A stretch of DNA of 28,047 nt. Source: UBA1081 sp964613045 (GTDB taxonomy: Bacteria; Bacillota; Clostridia; Oscillospirales; Acutalibacteraceae). Where the stretch lies: assembly GCA_964613045.1 (NCBI GenBank), contig CAZTFS010000015.1:1-28047 (forward strand), read 5' to 3'. The first letter of the stretch is position 1. Each line of letters begins with the position of its first letter. Below, piece after piece: positions 1 to 8,120 of this stretch. The notes under the pieces are model-generated. The model worked only from the letters and a program-made list of their open reading frames with translations, had not been told where the DNA came from and made no database searches. Made by a program: the position numbers and the translations under genes.

Positions 1-87
1 ACTTCTTCACTATTCACTATTACTTCTTACTTCCCAAAAATCGCTTGTCGGATTTAGTGAAGAGTGAATAGGTAATAGTGAAGAAGT
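1..87. repeat. Inverted repeat with 14-bp exact arms
   Basis: The sequence ACTTCTTCACTATT at 1-14 recurs as its exact reverse complement at 74-87. The DNA between (15-56) continues with related CACTATTACTTCTTAC-like text. No protein is suggested. It resembles short dispersed intergenic repeats, and related ATTACACTATTACAATC text occurs again near 17626-17665. The left arm begins at the window edge, so the full element may extend upstream. Confidence 0.5.
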
Positions 88-125
88 AAAAATCGCCAAT
101 CTTCTGTCGAAGATCGGCGATTTTT
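88..125 (-). terminator. Rho-independent terminator of tRNA-Ser
   Basis: On the minus strand, directly after the tRNA 3' end, there is a long hairpin. Arms 88-104 and 109-125 pair with one mismatch around a four-base loop (TGTC at 105-108 on the plus strand), and the transcript ends in a run of U (plus-strand AAAAA at 88-92). The stem overlaps the last base of the encoded CCA. Confidence 0.8.
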
Positions 126-213
126 GGCGGAGACGGAGAGATTCGAACTCTCGAGCCTTTTCAGGCTAACGCATTTCGAGTGCGCCCCGTTATGACCACT
201 TCGATACGTCTCC
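125..213 (-). tRNA. tRNA-Ser (anticodon CGA)
   Basis: Read on the minus strand, this folds as a class II tRNA. The acceptor stem GGAGACG pairs perfectly with CGTCTCC. The anticodon stem GCGCA/TGCGT closes the loop CTCGAAA, giving anticodon CGA for the Ser codon UCG. A long variable arm (AGCCT-gaaa-AGGCT) is typical of tRNA-Ser, and the T arm is GAGAG-TTCGAAT-CTCTC. The discriminator base is G and CCA is encoded at 127-125. It has its own promoter (232-260) and terminator, so it is transcribed alone. Confidence 0.95.
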
Positions 214-231
214 GTATTTATTTGCTTAGAT

Positions 232-260
232 ATTTTATCAAAGTCTTTCTCTTTTGTCAA
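232..260 (-). promoter_or_regulatory. Sigma-A-type promoter for tRNA-Ser
   Basis: On the minus strand there is TTGACA (plus-strand 255-260), a 17-bp spacer and TAAAAT (232-237), preceded by TGA, an extended -10. The -10 box lies about 19 bases upstream of the mature tRNA 5' end at 213. Confidence 0.75.
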
Positions 261-339
261 GGGATACGCTGAAATTCAAACCGAAAATTTATAATATTTT
301 ATATATAAAAAAAATAACAATACAAATTTTTAAAAATTA

Positions 340-368
340 TTGACTTTTAAGATGAAAAATATTATATT
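340..368 (+). promoter_or_regulatory. Promoter of the potABCD operon
   Basis: TTGACT at 340-345 and TATATT at 363-368 are separated by 17 bp in a very AT-rich region. The potA start lies 48 bases beyond the -10 box. No operator or riboswitch structure is obvious in the short leader. Confidence 0.65.
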
Positions 369-415
369 GTGTCTAACAGTATTATTCTGTTTCATGCAGG
401 GGAGGGGTTGCATAA

Positions 416-1549
416 TTGGCAAACAACATTATTGATCTCAAGAATATTTCCGTCACATTCGACGGTGAACAGATACTTAAAAATATGGATCTTCAGATCG
501 AAGATAAGGAGTTTCTGACGCTTCTCGGTCCTTCCGGCTGCGGCAAGACGACCACTCTGCGTATTATTGCAGGCTTCCTTCAGCCTGACAGCGGAGACGT
601 TATCTTCGACGGTAAGTTAATCAATGGTGTTCCTGCACATAAGCGACAGGTCAACACCATTTTTCAGCGTTATGCACTTTTTACGCATCTGAATGTTTTT
701 GAAAATATTGCATTCGGTCTGCGTATAAAAAAGACTCCCGAAAAGGAAATAAAACAGACCGTTACCGAGATGCTCAGCCTTGTTAACCTTAAAGGTTTTG
801 AAACAAGAGACATCAATACTCTTTCCGGCGGTCAGCAGCAGCGTGTTGCCATTGCAAGAGCTCTGGCAGTCAAGCCCCGTGTGCTTCTTCTTGACGAGCC
901 CCTGGGTGCTCTTGACCTGAAACTGCGTAAGGATATGCAGAACGAACTGAAAAATATACAGCAGAGACTGGGTATCACGTTCATTTACGTTACCCACGAT
1001 CAGGAGGAAGCTCTTTCCATGTCTGACAAGATCGTTGTCATGAACAACGGCGTCATTCAGCAGATCGGCACTCCCATTGACATATACAATGAGCCCGTAA
1101 ACGCTTTCGTTGCTGATTTCATCGGCGAGAGCAACATTGTTGACGGCATTATGAAGGACGATTTCGTATGCGAATTTTCGGGCAACACCTTCAGATGTCT
1201 TGACAGGGGCTTCGGCAAAAATGAAGCTGTAGATGTTGTTGTCCGTCCCGAAGACGTAGATGTTGTACCTTTTGATGAAGGTATGCTGAGAGGTACGGTC
1301 ACTTCCGTCACGTTCAAAGGTGTGCATTTTGAGATAATCGTTGACATCGGCGGTTTCAAATGGATGATACAGTCCACTGACGAGCAGTTTGTGGGCGATA
1401 ATATCGGTCTTTATATCGAACCCGATGCAATACACATAATGAAGAAGAGTGAATACTCGGGTCTGTACGGCGATTTCAGCAGCTTCAGTGAGGAATTCGA
1501 CGAGCTTTCGGACGTAAATGCCGAACCGGAGGAGCAGACAGATGAATAG
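416..1549 (+). CDS. potA: Spermidine/putrescine ABC transporter ATP-binding protein PotA
   Basis: This is the cytoplasmic ATPase that powers polyamine import through PotBC. Residues 38-45 form a Walker A (GPSGCGKT). The Q-loop (FQRYALF), the signature LSGGQQQRVAIARAL, Walker B LLLDEPLGALD and the H-loop THDQ follow in order. The part after about residue 240 is a TOBE-type regulatory domain with an acidic tail. The length of 377 aa is normal for the family. The start is a TTG at 416: a strong GGGGAGGGG site lies 7 bases upstream and no in-frame ATG fits. The last 8 bases overlap potB. A related ABC importer ATPase cannot be excluded from this gene alone, but the potABCD order makes PotA the best call. 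Confidence 0.93.
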   Translation: MANNIIDLKNISVTFDGEQILKNMDLQIEDKEFLTLLGPSGCGKTTTLRIIAGFLQPDSGDVIFDGKLINGVPAHKRQVNTIFQRYALFTHLNVFENIAFGLRIKKTPEKEIKQTVTEMLSLVNLKGFETRDINTLSGGQQQRVAIARALAVKPRVLLLDEPLGALDLKLRKDMQNELKNIQQRLGITFIYVTHDQEEALSMSDKIVVMNNGVIQQIGTPIDIYNEPVNAFVADFIGESNIVDGIMKDDFVCEFSGNTFRCLDRGFGKNEAVDVVVRPEDVDVVPFDEGMLRGTVTSVTFKGVHFEIIVDIGGFKWMIQSTDEQFVGDNIGLYIEPDAIHIMKKSEYSGLYGDFSSFSEEFDELSDVNAEPEEQTDE

Positions 1550-2402
1550 GCTCTCCTCAAAAGTAAGAAACTTAATGACTGCACCGTTCTCGGTTTGGAT
1601 GGCAATTTTCGTTATCGTCCCCATCGGGCTTGTTCTTTACTATGCATTGACCGATTCGGCAGGTGCGTTTACTCTTGAAAATATCTCCAGCATCTGGGAA
1701 TACAGAAGTACATATCTTTTGTCAATTGAACTTGCGTTTGCGGCTACGATAATCTGTCTTCTGATGGCATACCCTCTTGCGTACAGTATATCGAGAATGA
1801 AAGCAAACCGTCAGAGCATGATGGTCATGCTTGTCATGCTTCCCATGTGGATGAACTTTCTTATCAGAACATACGCATGGATGACAATTCTTGAGGACAC
1901 GGGACTTATAAATACTACCCTTAAATATTTACTGAACCTTGTCGGATATGAATTTGAGGGTTTTACAATGATAAATACCAACGGTGCGATCATTCTGGGT
2001 ATGGTTTACAATTTCCTGCCCTATATGGTTCTGCCTATTTACACCGTGCTTACAAAAATCGATCACAGTGTTATTGAAGCCGCAAGGGATCTGGGTGCAA
2101 ACGGTGTTCATATTTTCACAAAGGTTCTTCTTCCTCAGAGTATCCCGGGCATCATTTCGGGCATAACAATGGTTTTTGTTCCTGCCGTAAGTACTTTTGT
2201 TATCTCAAAGCTTTTAGGCGGCGGTATGACTTACCTTATCGGCGATATCATTGAAAACTATTTCCTCGGAAATACAGGCGAAGTCAACTACAATGTAGGT
2301 GCAGCCCTTTCGCTGGTTCTGATGATACTTATTCTCGTTTCTATGGGTATAATGAACCACTTCGACAAGGATGCAGAAACGAACGGAGGCGGCATGATAT
2401 GA
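1542..2402 (+). CDS. potB: Spermidine/putrescine ABC transporter permease PotB
   Basis: Integral membrane permease of the polyamine importer, 286 aa, with about six hydrophobic segments. A cytoplasmic EAA-type loop (EAARDLGANGVHIFTKVLL followed by P) contacts PotA. I place the start at ATG 1542, because GGAGGAG at 1528-1534 sits 7 bases upstream; an in-frame ATG at 1518 would add eight polar residues and lacks such a site. The start lies inside the end of potA and the stop overlaps potC by ATGA, so translation is probably coupled. Confidence 0.92.
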   Translation: MNRLSSKVRNLMTAPFSVWMAIFVIVPIGLVLYYALTDSAGAFTLENISSIWEYRSTYLLSIELAFAATIICLLMAYPLAYSISRMKANRQSMMVMLVMLPMWMNFLIRTYAWMTILEDTGLINTTLKYLLNLVGYEFEGFTMINTNGAIILGMVYNFLPYMVLPIYTVLTKIDHSVIEAARDLGANGVHIFTKVLLPQSIPGIISGITMVFVPAVSTFVISKLLGGGMTYLIGDIIENYFLGNTGEVNYNVGAALSLVLMILILVSMGIMNHFDKDAETNGGGMI

Positions 2403-3202
2403 AAACTGTATCAAAAATCTACAATTTTCTTGTGTTTTCCTTCCTCTATTCGCCTATCGTTGTCATGATAGTCTACTCCTTCAACGGTATTAAAAGCCGT
2501 TCTGTCTTTTCCGGATTTTCTTTACAGTGGTACAAGGAACTTTTTCAGGATGAAGTCATAATGAAATCCCTTTACACTTCCCTTCTGCTTGCTGTTGCGG
2601 CGGCTGTTATATCAACGGTTATCGGAACGATGGCGGCTGTGGGCATAAATGCGTCAAAGGGTTTCATAAAAAAGACATATCTGGCTGTCAACAACATTCC
2701 CATGGTAAATCCCGAGATTGTTACAGCCGTTTCAATGATGATACTTTTTGTTTTCATCATTTCAAAATTCAACTCGATGGAAATGGGCTTCGGAACACTG
2801 CTTATTTCCCACGTGACATTCTGCATACCCTACGTAACACTTGAAGTTCTGCCGAAAATACGGGGCATGGATGCAAACATCTACAATGCGGCACTGGATC
2901 TTGGCTGCCCCCCTGCAAAGGCATTCATAAAAGTTGTAATACCGCAGATAAAACCCGGAATAATAACAGGTATGATAATGGCTTTCACTCTTTCTCTTGA
3001 CGATTTCATTATCAGTTATTTCAATTCGGGCTCTTCCATACAGACTCTTTCTGTCACGATCTACTCAATGACGAAAAAGCCCTACTCCCCCAAGATCAAC
3101 GCACTGTCAACACTTCTCTTTGCGGCGATACTCATTCTGCTGCTTATAAACAACATCAGACAGAGCAGACTTGACTTAAAGAAGAAGGGAGCAAAGAAAT
3201 GA
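2399..3202 (+). CDS. potC: Spermidine/putrescine ABC transporter permease PotC
   Basis: Second permease subunit, 267 aa, with the typical short N-terminal helix followed by a five-helix MetI-like domain. The EAA-type loop is visible (NAALDLGCPPAKAFIKVVIP). The motif FTLSLDDFIISYFNSG after it is characteristic of PotC permeases. Start and stop overlap potB and potD by four bases each (ATGA), so the four genes are tightly coupled. Confidence 0.92.
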   Translation: MKTVSKIYNFLVFSFLYSPIVVMIVYSFNGIKSRSVFSGFSLQWYKELFQDEVIMKSLYTSLLLAVAAAVISTVIGTMAAVGINASKGFIKKTYLAVNNIPMVNPEIVTAVSMMILFVFIISKFNSMEMGFGTLLISHVTFCIPYVTLEVLPKIRGMDANIYNAALDLGCPPAKAFIKVVIPQIKPGIITGMIMAFTLSLDDFIISYFNSGSSIQTLSVTIYSMTKKPYSPKINALSTLLFAAILILLLINNIRQSRLDLKKKGAKK

Positions 3203-4392
3203 AAAAAGCAGTTTCTGTTCTCTTTGCATTGCTTCTGACCCTGTCTTGGGTTGTTCCCGCTTCGGCTCAGGAAGATAAGATCACTCTCAATGTATACAAC
3301 TGGGGTGAATATATCGAGCAGAGCGTAATCGACATGTTTGAGGAAAAATATCCTTATATCACCGTAAATTACACCACCTACGACAGTAACGAGGCAATGT
3401 ACTCAAAGATAGTTTCGGGGGCGGCAAGCTACGATGTTGTTATCCCCTCGGATTATATGGTAAGCAAGCTTATAAACGAGGATATGCTTGCTGAGCTTGA
3501 TTATTCAAACATTCCGAATTACAAATATATCGGTGAGGCTTACAAAAATCAGTCCCACGACCCCGAAAACAAGTACTCCGTCCCCTATTTCTGGGGCACT
3601 GTTGTAGTTATATACAATTCAGAATTTGTTGACGAGGCAGATGCGGAAAACGAGAGTCTTGACCTGCTGTGGAACGAAAAATACACCGGCAAGATACTGA
3701 TGTTTGACAATCCCCGTGATGCGTTCTGTCTTGCTCTTCTCAAGGCAGGCTATTCCATGAATTCGGAAAACAGCGAAGAATGGGAAGAAGCAGCTCAATT
3801 ACTCAACCGGCAGAAAAGCATTGTGCAGGCTTACGTCATGGATGCAATTTTTGACAAAATGGAAGCCGGAGAGGCATGGATCGCTCCCTACTATGCCGGT
3901 GATGCACTTATAATTCAGGAAAACAACCCGAACATAAAATTTTACATTCCGAAAGAAGGCACAAACATGTTCATAGATGCCATGTGCGTGCTGAAAAATT
4001 CCGAACACAAGAAAGAAGCGGAATTATTCATCAATTTTATGTGCGAGCCCGAAATTGCGGCGATGAATTCGGAAACGGTAGGTTATGCAACTGCCAACAC
4101 GGCGGCTCTCGACCTGCTTGACCCTGAAATTACAGCAAATGAACTGATCTATCCCGATTACGGCTTTCTCAGCGAAAACACAGATGTTTTCAAAAGCCTT
4201 TCTCAGAAAACACAGATGCTCCAGAGCTCTTTGTGGACAAATCTTAAGATTGAATCGTCGGAAAATGAAGGCGAAAGCTCTTCCGTCACATGGATAGATG
4301 TATTCTGTGTTGCTGTTATTGCAGTTTCAGTCGTTGCGGCAGTCTGCTTCAGCATACGGAACAAAAAAAGAAGAAAGCTCTGGACTTCATAA
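3199..4392 (+). CDS. potD: Polyamine-binding protein PotD with C-terminal membrane anchor
   Basis: Extracellular substrate-binding protein of the importer, 397 aa. Residues 1-23 form a signal peptide with a type I cleavage site (ASA before Q24). There is no lipobox cysteine. The mature start (ITLNVYNWGEYI) and the stretch YDVVIPSDYMV are typical of PotD. Residues about 364-386 form a hydrophobic helix followed by a basic tail (RNKKRRK), which would hold the protein in the membrane from its C-terminus. PotD of Gram-positive bacteria is normally an N-terminally lipidated protein, so the anchoring mode appears swapped. The gene overlaps potC by four bases. Confidence 0.9.
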   Translation: MKKAVSVLFALLLTLSWVVPASAQEDKITLNVYNWGEYIEQSVIDMFEEKYPYITVNYTTYDSNEAMYSKIVSGAASYDVVIPSDYMVSKLINEDMLAELDYSNIPNYKYIGEAYKNQSHDPENKYSVPYFWGTVVVIYNSEFVDEADAENESLDLLWNEKYTGKILMFDNPRDAFCLALLKAGYSMNSENSEEWEEAAQLLNRQKSIVQAYVMDAIFDKMEAGEAWIAPYYAGDALIIQENNPNIKFYIPKEGTNMFIDAMCVLKNSEHKKEAELFINFMCEPEIAAMNSETVGYATANTAALDLLDPEITANELIYPDYGFLSENTDVFKSLSQKTQMLQSSLWTNLKIESSENEGESSSVTWIDVFCVAVIAVSVVAAVCFSIRNKKRRKLWTS

Positions 4393-4422
4393 ATATTATT
4401 AATTACATTATATAGGTGAATT

Positions 4423-4962
4423 ATGCTCAGACAATTTCTCGAAACAGGTCAGATAGTTTCAACTCACGGTGTCAAGGGTGAAGTCCGCTTCAACCCCTGG
4501 TGCGACTCCCCTGAGTTCATGAAAAGATTCAAGACCTTATATTTTGACGCTGAAGGTAAAAAAGCGGTAAATGTCGTCTCCTGCCGTCCTCACGGGAACA
4601 TCGTTATTCTCAAATTAGAGGGTATCGACACGGTTGAAGAGGCACAGAAGCTGAGGAACAAGACTCTGTACATGAACAGAAAAGATGCAAAGCTTCCCAA
4701 GGGCGACTGGTTTATTCAGGATCTTATAGGCTGCACCGTCTACGACACGGATAACAGCGATATCATTTACGGCGAGCTTACCGATGTGGCTCAGACAGGT
4801 GCAAATGATATATGGTACATCGAAAAAAACGGCAAGGAATATATTATTCCTGCCATAAAAGATGTGGTTATAAATGTTGATGTGGAAGATTCGGCAGTGT
4901 TCATAAGACCTCTCAGAGGAATTTTTGACGAAGCGGAAATTATAGAGGGTGAAGAAGAATGA
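4423..4962 (+). CDS. rimM: 16S rRNA processing protein RimM
   Basis: Ribosome maturation factor for the 30S subunit head, 179 aa. The N-terminal RimM domain shows the family start (TGQIVSTHGVKGEVRFNPW), and a PRC-barrel-like half follows (WFIQDLIGCTVYD; IPAIKDVVINVDV). It begins 30 bases after potD with no terminator between, so it could be read from the pot promoter. The Shine-Dalgarno AGGTG at 4414-4418 is close to the ATG. It overlaps trmD by four bases. Confidence 0.93.
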   Translation: MLRQFLETGQIVSTHGVKGEVRFNPWCDSPEFMKRFKTLYFDAEGKKAVNVVSCRPHGNIVILKLEGIDTVEEAQKLRNKTLYMNRKDAKLPKGDWFIQDLIGCTVYDTDNSDIIYGELTDVAQTGANDIWYIEKNGKEYIIPAIKDVVINVDVEDSAVFIRPLRGIFDEAEIIEGEEE

Positions 4963-5648
4963 GAATCGACATTCTGACACTTTTCCCCGACATGTGCAGA
5001 ACTGTATACTCCGAAAGCATCATCGGAAGATCCATTGCAAAGGGTATTATTGAAATTAATGCACATAATATAAGGGACTACTCCGCAAACAAGCACAACA
5101 ATGTTGACGACACACCCTACGGCGGCGGAATGGGTATGATAATGCAGGCTCAGCCGATATACGATTGCTTTACAGCTTTATGTGATGAGCTCGGTACAAG
5201 ACCGCATCTTATATATATGTCACCGCAGGGAAAAGTCCTTACTCAGCAGAGGGTAAAGGAGCTTGCAAAGCTTGACAATATCGCAATTCTGTGCGGTCAT
5301 TATGAAGGTGTTGACGAAAGAGTAATCGAAGCCATAGTTGACGAGGAGATTTCAATAGGCGACTATGTGCTTACCGGCGGAGAGCTGCCTGCACTTGTTC
5401 TTTCCGATTCCGTTGCACGTATGCTTCCCGGTGTACTTGCCAACGACGAAGCCATGGAAAATGAAAGTCATTACAGCGGGCTTCTGGAATATCCTCAATA
5501 TACAAAGCCTGCTGTCTGGAACGGTATGGAAGTGCCCGAGGTCCTTCTTTCGGGACACCATGCAAACATTGAAAAATGGCGTAATGCTCAATCGTTAAAA
5601 CGCACAAAAGACAGACGGCCGGACTTGTTAGAAAAACAATCAAAATAG
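4959..5648 (+). CDS. trmD: tRNA (guanine37-N1)-methyltransferase TrmD
   Basis: SPOUT-class enzyme that methylates G37 of tRNAs using S-adenosylmethionine, preventing frameshifts. It has 229 aa. Recognisable motifs are TPYGGGMGM (52-60), the knot segment LCGHYEGVDERV (111-122) and SIGDYVLTGGELPAL (132-146). DSVARMLPGVL follows, with the conserved Asp at about residue 150. It starts inside the rimM stop (ATGA). No clear hairpin terminator follows; the next 170 bases are AT-rich. Confidence 0.95.
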   Translation: MRIDILTLFPDMCRTVYSESIIGRSIAKGIIEINAHNIRDYSANKHNNVDDTPYGGGMGMIMQAQPIYDCFTALCDELGTRPHLIYMSPQGKVLTQQRVKELAKLDNIAILCGHYEGVDERVIEAIVDEEISIGDYVLTGGELPALVLSDSVARMLPGVLANDEAMENESHYSGLLEYPQYTKPAVWNGMEVPEVLLSGHHANIEKWRNAQSLKRTKDRRPDLLEKQSK

Positions 5649-5824
5649 CAATTTGTGCCAATTAAGACTTTTATATGTAATTTTTGCTCTGTTTTTTTAG
5701 TCTGTTTATATAAATCAACATTAAAATTATTGTTATTTTGCACAAAGTTTGAATCTTAAATTTTACTTACTTTAGTATTCCGTCTGAATATTTGATTTTT
5801 GGCGAATATGTGTGAATTAAATCA

Positions 5825-5852
5825 TTGACGAAAAAAACTTTTGTGGTATAAT
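5825..5852 (+). promoter_or_regulatory. Promoter of the HPr gene
   Basis: TTGACG at 5825-5830, a 16-bp spacer and a consensus TATAAT at 5847-5852, preceded by TGG (extended -10). The leader to the HPr start is about 35 bases. Together with the terminator at 6176 this makes HPr a single-gene unit. Confidence 0.8.
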
Positions 5853-5894
5853 ATGTATTGTGAATTTAATTTTTTTGACGGGGAGAATCGTCTT

Positions 5895-6158
5895 ATGTTC
5901 GTAAAAGATGTAGTTGTTGAGAATCAGGTAGGACTTCACGCTCGTCCTGCAACATTCTTCATTCAGAAAGCCAATGAATTCAAATCTTCTATCTGGGTAG
6001 AAAAAGAAGAACGCAGAGCTAATGCAAAGAGCCTTTTAGGTGTTCTTTCACTCGGCATCATGGGCGGCACTCAGATCAGAATTATTGCAGGCGGCACTGA
6101 TGAGCAGGAAGCTGTAGAAGCTCTTGCAAAGCTTGTTGAATCCGGTTTTGCTGAATAA
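5895..6158 (+). CDS. ptsH: Phosphocarrier protein HPr family
   Basis: Small cytoplasmic phosphocarrier of the sugar phosphotransferase system, 87 aa, the normal HPr length. His15 lies in VGLHARPAT, the site phosphorylated by enzyme I. Ser46 lies in NAKSLLGVLSLGI, the site of HPr kinase in Firmicutes carbon catabolite control. The presence of His15 separates it from Crh. I chose ATG 5895, preceded by GGGGAG at 5880-5885; the longer in-frame reading from 5841 begins within the -10 box and cannot be translated from this promoter. No ptsI or other PTS gene is adjacent, so a purely regulatory HPr-like role is possible. Confidence 0.88.
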   Translation: MFVKDVVVENQVGLHARPATFFIQKANEFKSSIWVEKEERRANAKSLLGVLSLGIMGGTQIRIIAGGTDEQEAVEALAKLVESGFAE

Positions 6159-6175
6159 TAACGCAGTCGAAAACT

Positions 6176-6205
6176 AACGGTGTACCGGAAGGTATGCCGT
6201 TTTTT
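6176..6205 (+). terminator. Terminator after the HPr gene
   Basis: An 11-bp stem (6176-6186 with 6191-6201, two G-U pairs) closes a GGAA tetraloop and is followed by a T run through 6205. It begins 17 bases after the HPr stop codon. Confidence 0.85.
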
Positions 6206-6269
6206 AACTTTACACAATAATTTATCAACTCTGCCGATAAACTGTTATTTACTGAAAGCTGGTGTTTTT

Positions 6270-8120
6270 ATGGACGAAAGATTAAAACGGCTAAGAAGCA
6301 AGGCCATGCGTCTGCCTCTTGAACCCGGCGTTTATATAATGAAAGATAAATCGGGCAAAATTATATATATCGGCAAAGCTAAGGCTCTCAAAAACAGAGT
6401 AAGTCAGTATTTCGGCTCGCAGAACAATCATACCGTCAAGGTCCGTAAAATGGTGGAAAATGTTGAGGACTTCGATTACATCATCGTAAAAAGTGAGTTT
6501 GAAGCTCTTGTACTTGAATGCAGTCTGATAAAACAGCACACACCGAAATATAATATTCTTCTTAAGGACGACAAGGGTTATCATTATATCAAAATTGCAG
6601 GCACAGACTGGAAGAACCTTACAAGCGAAAAGCAGAAGCTTAATGACGGTGCGAAATATTTAGGTCCGTACACAAGCTCCGACTGTGTTTCAAGAAGCGT
6701 TTCGGAAGCGTGCAAGATATTCAAATTGCCCGCCTGCGGAAAGGTTTTCCCCGCTGATATAAAGAAAAATTCAAGACCCTGTCTTAATTTCCATATAAAG
6801 CAGTGCTCTGCTCCCTGCTGCGGCAAAATCTCAAGGGAAGCTCATAATGAAGCTGTTGACAATGCGGTCAGATTTATTACGGGAGGCAATGACTCCTTTT
6901 TAAGAGAGCTGAGAAAGCAGATGGAGAAGGCTGCCGAAAATCTTGAATTTGAAAAAGCCGCCGTTATCAGGGATTCAATACAGGCGATCGAAAAAACAAG
7001 GGCAAAGCAGACTGTTGTGTCCCTTAAGACTCAGGAGCAGGACGTCTTTGCAATATGCGAAAACGCAGGCAAAGTATGTCTTTCCGTTCTGAGATTCTCC
7101 GAGGGCAGACTTTACGACAGTGAATACTTCATTACAGATGCCATCGACGAAATGCCCGTTGTAAGAGAAAAAATGATAGCCGACTACTACTCCATGCGTG
7201 ACACAGTGCCGCCGAACATTGCTGTTGACGGCGAAATTGACTCAATTGAAGCGTTGACGCAGTGGCTGATTGAAAAACGTGGCAAAAATGTACGCATCTA
7301 CATTCCCGAAAAGGGTGAAAACGCAAGTCTTATCGACCTTTGCCGTGGCAATGCCGCAGAAAAGCTTGCTCAATATGTAGGAAAAACAGGAAAAACCGTT
7401 GCTGCTCTCGATGAGCTCGCTTCCCTGCTGGGGCTTAAAGCTCCCCCCGATTATATCGAAGCTTATGATATTTCTCATACCGACGGTGCGGACAATGTGG
7501 CAGGCATGGTCGTTTTCAGAAACGGTAAGCCGTTGAGATCCGCATACAGACGCTTTGAAATAAAGGGCTTTTCAGGTCAGGATGACTACCGTTCTATGGC
7601 TGAAGTTCTGACAAGGCGGTTCAACGAGTATGAAAAAGCAAAACACGAGGAGCCGTCTGAGGGCTTCGGCAAAAAGCCCGATCTTATTCTGCTTGACGGC
7701 GGCATGGGACAGGTAAACGCAGTAAAACCCGTTCTTGAGTCTTTCGGACTGTCGGACATTCCTCTGTTCGGTATGGTGAAGGACAACAAGCACCGTACAA
7801 GAGCTATTGCGACCTCCGGCGGTGAAATAACAATTAATGACCGCCGCAGAGCATTCACCCTCGTTTCTGATATTCAGGAGGAGGTTCACCGCTTCTCGGT
7901 GGAATATCACAGAAAAAAACAGGCGAAAACTATGACTGCCATGACTCTGACAGACATTGAGGGTATCGGCAAGAAAAAAGCAAAATCTCTCCTCTCCCAT
8001 TTCAGAACGGCGGCGGCAATAAAAAAGGCCTCCGTTGAGCAACTCAAAGAGGTCAGAGGTATCAGCGAAAAAAATGCCGAAAATATATACAGATTTTACC
8101 ACGGAGAAACAAAAAAATGA
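6270..8120 (+). CDS. uvrC: Excinuclease ABC subunit C (UvrC)
   Basis: Nucleotide excision repair endonuclease that makes both incisions after UvrAB damage recognition; 616 aa. A GIY-YIG nuclease domain covers about 18-50 (PGVYIMKDKSGKIIYIGKA). Cysteines 156, 171, 179 and 183 match the spacing of the conserved UvrC cysteine cluster, reported to hold an iron-sulfur cluster in E. coli. A UVR motif for UvrB contact lies at about 212-240. The RNase H-like domain contains EAYDISHTDG, and a helix-hairpin-helix region ends the protein. The start MDERLKRL at 6270 fits the family; an in-frame upstream ATG at 6180 falls inside the HPr terminator. It overlaps the next gene by ATGA. Confidence 0.95.
   Translation: MDERLKRLRSKAMRLPLEPGVYIMKDKSGKIIYIGKAKALKNRVSQYFGSQNNHTVKVRKMVENVEDFDYIIVKSEFEALVLECSLIKQHTPKYNILLKDDKGYHYIKIAGTDWKNLTSEKQKLNDGAKYLGPYTSSDCVSRSVSEACKIFKLPACGKVFPADIKKNSRPCLNFHIKQCSAPCCGKISREAHNEAVDNAVRFITGGNDSFLRELRKQMEKAAENLEFEKAAVIRDSIQAIEKTRAKQTVVSLKTQEQDVFAICENAGKVCLSVLRFSEGRLYDSEYFITDAIDEMPVVREKMIADYYSMRDTVPPNIAVDGEIDSIEALTQWLIEKRGKNVRIYIPEKGENASLIDLCRGNAAEKLAQYVGKTGKTVAALDELASLLGLKAPPDYIEAYDISHTDGADNVAGMVVFRNGKPLRSAYRRFEIKGFSGQDDYRSMAEVLTRRFNEYEKAKHEEPSEGFGKKPDLILLDGGMGQVNAVKPVLESFGLSDIPLFGMVKDNKHRTRAIATSGGEITINDRRRAFTLVSDIQEEVHRFSVEYHRKKQAKTMTAMTLTDIEGIGKKKAKSLLSHFRTAAAIKKASVEQLKEVRGISEKNAENIYRFYHGETKK

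Noticed and set aside
54..260. Small minus-strand open frame at the window start
   Set aside because: It runs through the tRNA-Ser gene and its terminator; the tRNA explains the sequence.
617..1624. Long open frame (about 335 codons) on the minus strand
   Set aside because: It lies antisense to potA, whose ABC motifs are unmistakable. It shows no family motif and has no ribosome binding site; it reflects codon bias of the plus-strand gene.
5841..5894. N-terminal extension of HPr by 18 codons
   Set aside because: It would start upstream of the -10 box of the HPr promoter, and the extended sequence has no counterpart in HPr proteins.
7572..8102. Open frame of about 176 codons on the minus strand
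   Set aside because: It is antisense to the conserved C-terminal half of uvrC; no motif or start signal.
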